Assembly (NCBI RefSeq): GCF_023740735.1 | Contig: NZ_JAMRXH010000030.1 | Span: forward strand, 1-42,996 | DNA from: Nocardia sp. CDC159 | GTDB lineage: Bacteria > Actinomycetota > Actinomycetes > Mycobacteriales > Mycobacteriaceae | DNA: 42,996 nucleotides | Direction of reading: 5' to 3' | Shown here: one piece after another, positions 40,008-42,996 of the stretch | How positions within the stretch are numbered: the stretch's first letter is position 1 | Layout: each line of letters opens with the position of its first letter | The notes under the pieces: generated by a model | Database searches by the model: none | Seen by the model: only the letters and a program-made list of their open reading frames with translations | Told to the model about the DNA's origin: nothing | Made by a program: the position numbers and the translations under genes

Positions 40008-42667
40008 CTGTTTTCCTCCTGTGTGGTCGAGGCCGAGATCCGTTGCCGCTCGGGCTCTTCGCCGCGCTGATGGCCCGCCCGGAAGTTGGCGAGCATGCTA
40101 CGGACCTCCTCGGGTGAGCGTTCGGCAACGGGTGCCGCTGGGTGGGCGGGCGCCGCGGGTTTCGCGGTGGCACCTGTGTCGCGAGTCTTCCTGGTGCGTT
40201 TGACCAGACCGTTTCGAGTGCGTTGAGGCTCGGCTACGGGTGCGGGCTCAGTGTAGTGAGATCCGGTGGCCGGATCCTCCCAAATGGTCTGATTATCCGG
40301 TTCCGCCGGGGCATCGCCGCCGGAGATCAGCGCAGCGAAGGTGCCGGTGTCGAAGGACTTGTTGCGTTGCGCCACAGCGGCGTTCAGTGAATCCTTGATC
40401 GGCCCCGGCGGCAGTGTCGGGAACGGATCGGGCGGGGCGACGGCGCTGTGCCGCGGCGCTCCGGCGCGGGGCGCGGCGGGCGCTGGTTCGGCCGTGGTCG
40501 CCGGTTCGGGCGTCGGTCGCTCGCGCACGGTCGGCGTGGTGGGCTCGCTATCCGCCGGTTCGGCCGGGGTCGACGGTTCCGACGGTTCCGTCGGGGCCGA
40601 CGGCTCGGCCGTACGGGCGGCGGACGGTAGCCGCAGCAGCGCCGTCGGCTCCGGGTCGGCGGGCGGCTCCGCGGGCGAGTCGTCGGGAGCCGCGAGCGCC
40701 TGGAAGGCTTGCGGTTTCGGCTCCGGGCGGGGCTTGTTCGAATCGGCGATCAGATCGCCGGGCAGCAGCATGCGCGCGACGACGCCGCTGACCGGCGAGA
40801 CGGTCAACTCGATATCGATGCCGAGCTGTTTGGCCAGCCTGCCAACCACGTAGTGCCCCAGGAACCGGGTCGGCGCGACCAGGAAATCGGATTCGCCGCG
40901 CAGCCGCGCATTGGCCTCGGCGAGCTGATCCGCCGGCATGCCGACACCGTGGTCGACGACGGCGAGCATGTATCCCGGCCCGGTGCGGCGGCCGTAGATC
41001 TCCACCTCCAGATCCGGTGGGGAGAAGGCCAAGCCGTTCTCGATGAGCTCGGCCAGCATATGCGACAGCTCGCTGACCACCGCGCCCGTGATCGGCACCT
41101 CGTCGACCCGGCGCAGCACCACCCGGCGGTAGTCGTCGACCTCGGCCAGCGCGGCGCGGATCACGTCGGTCAGCGGGATCGGCTCCGACCAACGCCGCGG
41201 GCTGGCCTCACCGACCAGCACCAGCAGGCTCTCGGCGTTGCGGCGCATGCGGGTGGCCAGATGGTCGAGTTCGAACATATTGGCCAGCGCCTCGGGATCG
41301 AGCTCCTCGCGCTCGAATTCGCTGATCAGTCCGAGCTGGCGGCGCACCAGATTCTGATTGCGCCTGCCGAGGTTGGCCAGCGATTCGGTGGTGTTGCGCC
41401 GCAGCAGCGCCTGCTGCGAGGCCAATTCGTAGGCGGTGTGCTGCACGCGGTCGAAAGCCTGTGCCACCGAGGCGATCTCGGCGCTGGCCCCGGGCGGAGT
41501 GGTGACCGGCCGTGGCGCGGCGGGCTCGCCGTCGGTGGTGGACTGCCAGGCCGAGATCACCGACGGCAGCCGCCGCGAGGCCACCTCGTCGGCCTCGCTC
41601 GCCAGCACCCCCAGCGGGCGCACGATCGCGCGCATGCTCGAGACGACCAGCAGAATCAGCAGCAGCACGGCGAGGACCGCGAAACCGAGGTAGACGCCGA
41701 GCGCGGTGGCCGACGAGGAGCGCAGCTCGCTCGCGCGCGCGGTGATGTCGGCGCCGACCGAGCGCTGCACATCGCGCTGCGCGTCGATCACGGCCGTCAT
41801 ATTCGACCACCAGGTCGACGCCTGGACGGGCCGGGTCAGCGGTCCGCGCTCGGAGGCGATCGCGACCGCCTCCGCGTCCGAGGCCGCACTCGACTCGTTG
41901 GAGCGCGCCGCGGCGTCGACCGCCGCGTTCTGCGCCGCGGTCGCATCGCGCTGGAAGGCCGCCGCGGCGCTCTGCTTGGCGGCCAAAATCTTGAGGAACT
42001 GCAGATATTCGCCGGGGCCGAACGCGCCCGCGGTGAAGACGCCGTTGAGGAAGCCGCGCTCCTGGGCGGAGTACTCCTTGGCGTCACCGAGGGCGTAGAG
42101 CGCCTGCAGGCCGCGCCAGATCCGATCGTCCTGGGCGTGGCCCAGACCGGGGCGGGTCTGGTTCAGGGCGCCGATCGCGCCGCTGTAGAACTGGAAGACC
42201 GCCGTGCGGTCGGCGCGGCGGGCATTGACGTCGGCGCGGATACTCGTCAGCGAGCCCAGCTGATTGAGAGCCGTGCGCACCGGCGAGGCCTCGGAGGCGT
42301 TGTCCTCCAACGCATTCTGTAGCGACAGCAGCGCCCGGTCGGTGGCGGTGCGCTGCTTGTCCATGGCGGCGCGCAGCGTGGCGTCGCCGCCGAGCAGGCC
42401 GTTGGTGAGGCCGCGCTCGCGCTGCACCTCCTGCACCACGTCCTGTACCGACAGCGCGAGCGACACCGCATCGGTGGTTCGTCCGGTCGCGCGGTAGGCA
42501 TCGACCTCGTCGACGATCACCACCCCGAGCAGGACCAGCACCAGGGCGATCGAAACCAGCAGCACCCGGGTCAGATGACCGCGGATCGTGCCGGGTCGGA
42601 CCAGCCGGCCCGCAGCTGTGAGCCTGTCGCTACCGCTCGGCAGCAAGCGCGCTCCCCGGAATTGCAC
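40004..42667 (-). CDS. Conservon sensor histidine kinase with NIT domain (CvnA-like)
   Basis: 887 residues. Membrane segments at about 31-52 and 318-342 flank an extracytoplasmic NIT-type (nitrate/nitrite-sensing) helical domain. A HAMP linker follows (to about 395), then a dimerisation region with LDHLATRMRRNAESLLVL (His469 as candidate phosphoacceptor) and a HATPase domain with N544 in ELIENGLAFS and DHGVGMP. From about residue 640 the tail is Pro/Ala/Glu/Thr-rich and probably disordered. GTG 42667 follows AGGGAG at five bases. It is the first gene of the conservon (kinase, roadblock, DUF742, GTPase), and no response regulator is encoded nearby. The signal is unknown. Confidence 0.93.
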   Translation of the reverse strand: MQFRGARLLPSGSDRLTAAGRLVRPGTIRGHLTRVLLVSIALVLVLLGVVIVDEVDAYRATGRTTDAVSLALSVQDVVQEVQRERGLTNGLLGGDATLRAAMDKQRTATDRALLSLQNALEDNASEASPVRTALNQLGSLTSIRADVNARRADRTAVFQFYSGAIGALNQTRPGLGHAQDDRIWRGLQALYALGDAKEYSAQERGFLNGVFTAGAFGPGEYLQFLKILAAKQSAAAAFQRDATAAQNAAVDAAARSNESSAASDAEAVAIASERGPLTRPVQASTWWSNMTAVIDAQRDVQRSVGADITARASELRSSSATALGVYLGFAVLAVLLLILLVVSSMRAIVRPLGVLASEADEVASRRLPSVISAWQSTTDGEPAAPRPVTTPPGASAEIASVAQAFDRVQHTAYELASQQALLRRNTTESLANLGRRNQNLVRRQLGLISEFEREELDPEALANMFELDHLATRMRRNAESLLVLVGEASPRRWSEPIPLTDVIRAALAEVDDYRRVVLRRVDEVPITGAVVSELSHMLAELIENGLAFSPPDLEVEIYGRRTGPGYMLAVVDHGVGMPADQLAEANARLRGESDFLVAPTRFLGHYVVGRLAKQLGIDIELTVSPVSGVVARMLLPGDLIADSNKPRPEPKPQAFQALAAPDDSPAEPPADPEPTALLRLPSAARTAEPSAPTEPSEPSTPAEPADSEPTTPTVRERPTPEPATTAEPAPAAPRAGAPRHSAVAPPDPFPTLPPGPIKDSLNAAVAQRNKSFDTGTFAALISGGDAPAEPDNQTIWEDPATGSHYTEPAPVAEPQRTRNGLVKRTRKTRDTGATAKPAAPAHPAAPVAERSPEEVRSMLANFRAGHQRGEEPERQRISASTTQEENR

Positions 42668-42996
42668 TTGTTCTCCCTCATCTCGATCCCCGTGGGCGCG
42701 CGTGGCGCGTTCCGCGGAGAATCAGAAGAAACGTGGCACACCGACGGGTTGTTCGCAACACGAGTGAGCCGGTAGTTTTCGGGGTTACCCGCGGTTGCGT
42801 GAACCGGCCGGTAGGGCGGGGGACGCCGATGATTTCGCGTTACATTGTTTAGCTCCACCTACACATTCGGACTAGGGCGTGTCCTGTAAGTGGTTGTGCG
42901 GGTTTGGGTGAGTCGGTGTCGTGGTTGTGTTAGCTGTATGCGGTGGTTGGTCGAGGTGAGGTAACTGATCGGGCCTGGGCTCGGATCGAGCCCATG
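42668..42996. other. Upstream region of the conservon; right part resembles an insertion sequence end
   Basis: Bases 42668-42874 hold the promoter region of the kinase gene and no gene. From 42875 the base composition and sequence change (see the mobile-element entry). Confidence 0.6.
42875..42996. mobile_element. Possible left end of an insertion sequence (IS256-like), cut by window edge
   Basis: GGGCGTGTCCTGTAAGTGG begins abruptly after the kinase promoter and resembles terminal inverted repeats of actinobacterial IS256-type elements. The following 80 bases are G/T-rich without coding character. A hairpin GGGCTCG-GAT-CGAGCCC lies at 42977-42993. No transposase is in the window, and the call rests on likeness from memory. 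Confidence 0.4.

Noticed and set aside
40709..42322. Plus-strand frame of 537 codons opposite the histidine kinase
   Set aside because: Shadow frame; the minus strand has complete kinase motifs and overlaps its operon partners in the usual way.
1..42996. CRISPR array
   Set aside because: The only tandem repeats are at 21061 (28 bp without spacers) and 23633 (three imperfect copies with ~8-base gaps); neither has repeat-spacer structure, and no cas gene is present.

Overview
The window comes from a high-GC, mycolic-acid-containing actinobacterium, most likely Nocardia or a close relative. The main evidence is an SDR resembling the mycolate reductase CmrA (Rv2509 of M. tuberculosis). It lies near a HerA-like ATPase (Rv2510c type), an oligoribonuclease gene and tRNA-His in almost the same relative order as in M. 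tuberculosis. Type I PKS genes, a conservon and a DesA3-type desaturase fit the same group. The genus is inferred from gene content; no search was run.

Region 1 (1-17.7 kb) is the right-hand part of a polyketide gene cluster. A PKS cut by the window edge (KS C-terminus-AT-DH-KR-ACP) is followed by a complete KS-AT-DH-KR-ACP module and a free-standing thioesterase. Next comes a tightly packed set of possible tailoring genes: a KAS III-like enzyme with Asn in place of the catalytic His, two paralogous 157-residue SRPBCC proteins on either side of a flavin monooxygenase, a SnoaL/NTF2-like protein, an O-methyltransferase of the TcmP/LCM type, an isonitrile-hydratase-like DJ-1 protein with a decayed AraC regulator fragment in front of it, and a cytochrome P450. 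Together they suggest a reduced, cyclised, methylated and oxidised polyketide. I cannot name the product.

Region 2 (18-23.6 kb) is chromosomal backbone: a coiled-coil protein gene, tRNA-His(GTG) with its terminator, orn, the HerA-like ATPase gene, a lysA-type gene and cmrA. The cluster edge lies on the 3' side of the tRNA.

Region 3 (23.9-33.5 kb) holds small accessory operons: two overlapping exported hydrolase lipoproteins; a PadR regulator with a FadH/Old-Yellow-Enzyme-type reductase and a VOC protein; a DHA2 drug exporter divergent from a cysteine-rich MmyB-type regulator; and an SDR.

Region 4 (33.5-37.9 kb) concerns membrane lipids. A FabR/DesT-like TetR regulator diverges from an operon of a ferredoxin-type reductase, a fatty acid desaturase and a small coupled protein, with an 18-bp inverted repeat between them. 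A DUF4254 gene converges on this operon.

Region 5 (38.2-43.0 kb) has an orphan small gene and a conservon (NIT-domain histidine kinase, roadblock protein, DUF742 protein, small GTPase) whose genes overlap. The last ~120 bases look like the end of an insertion sequence.
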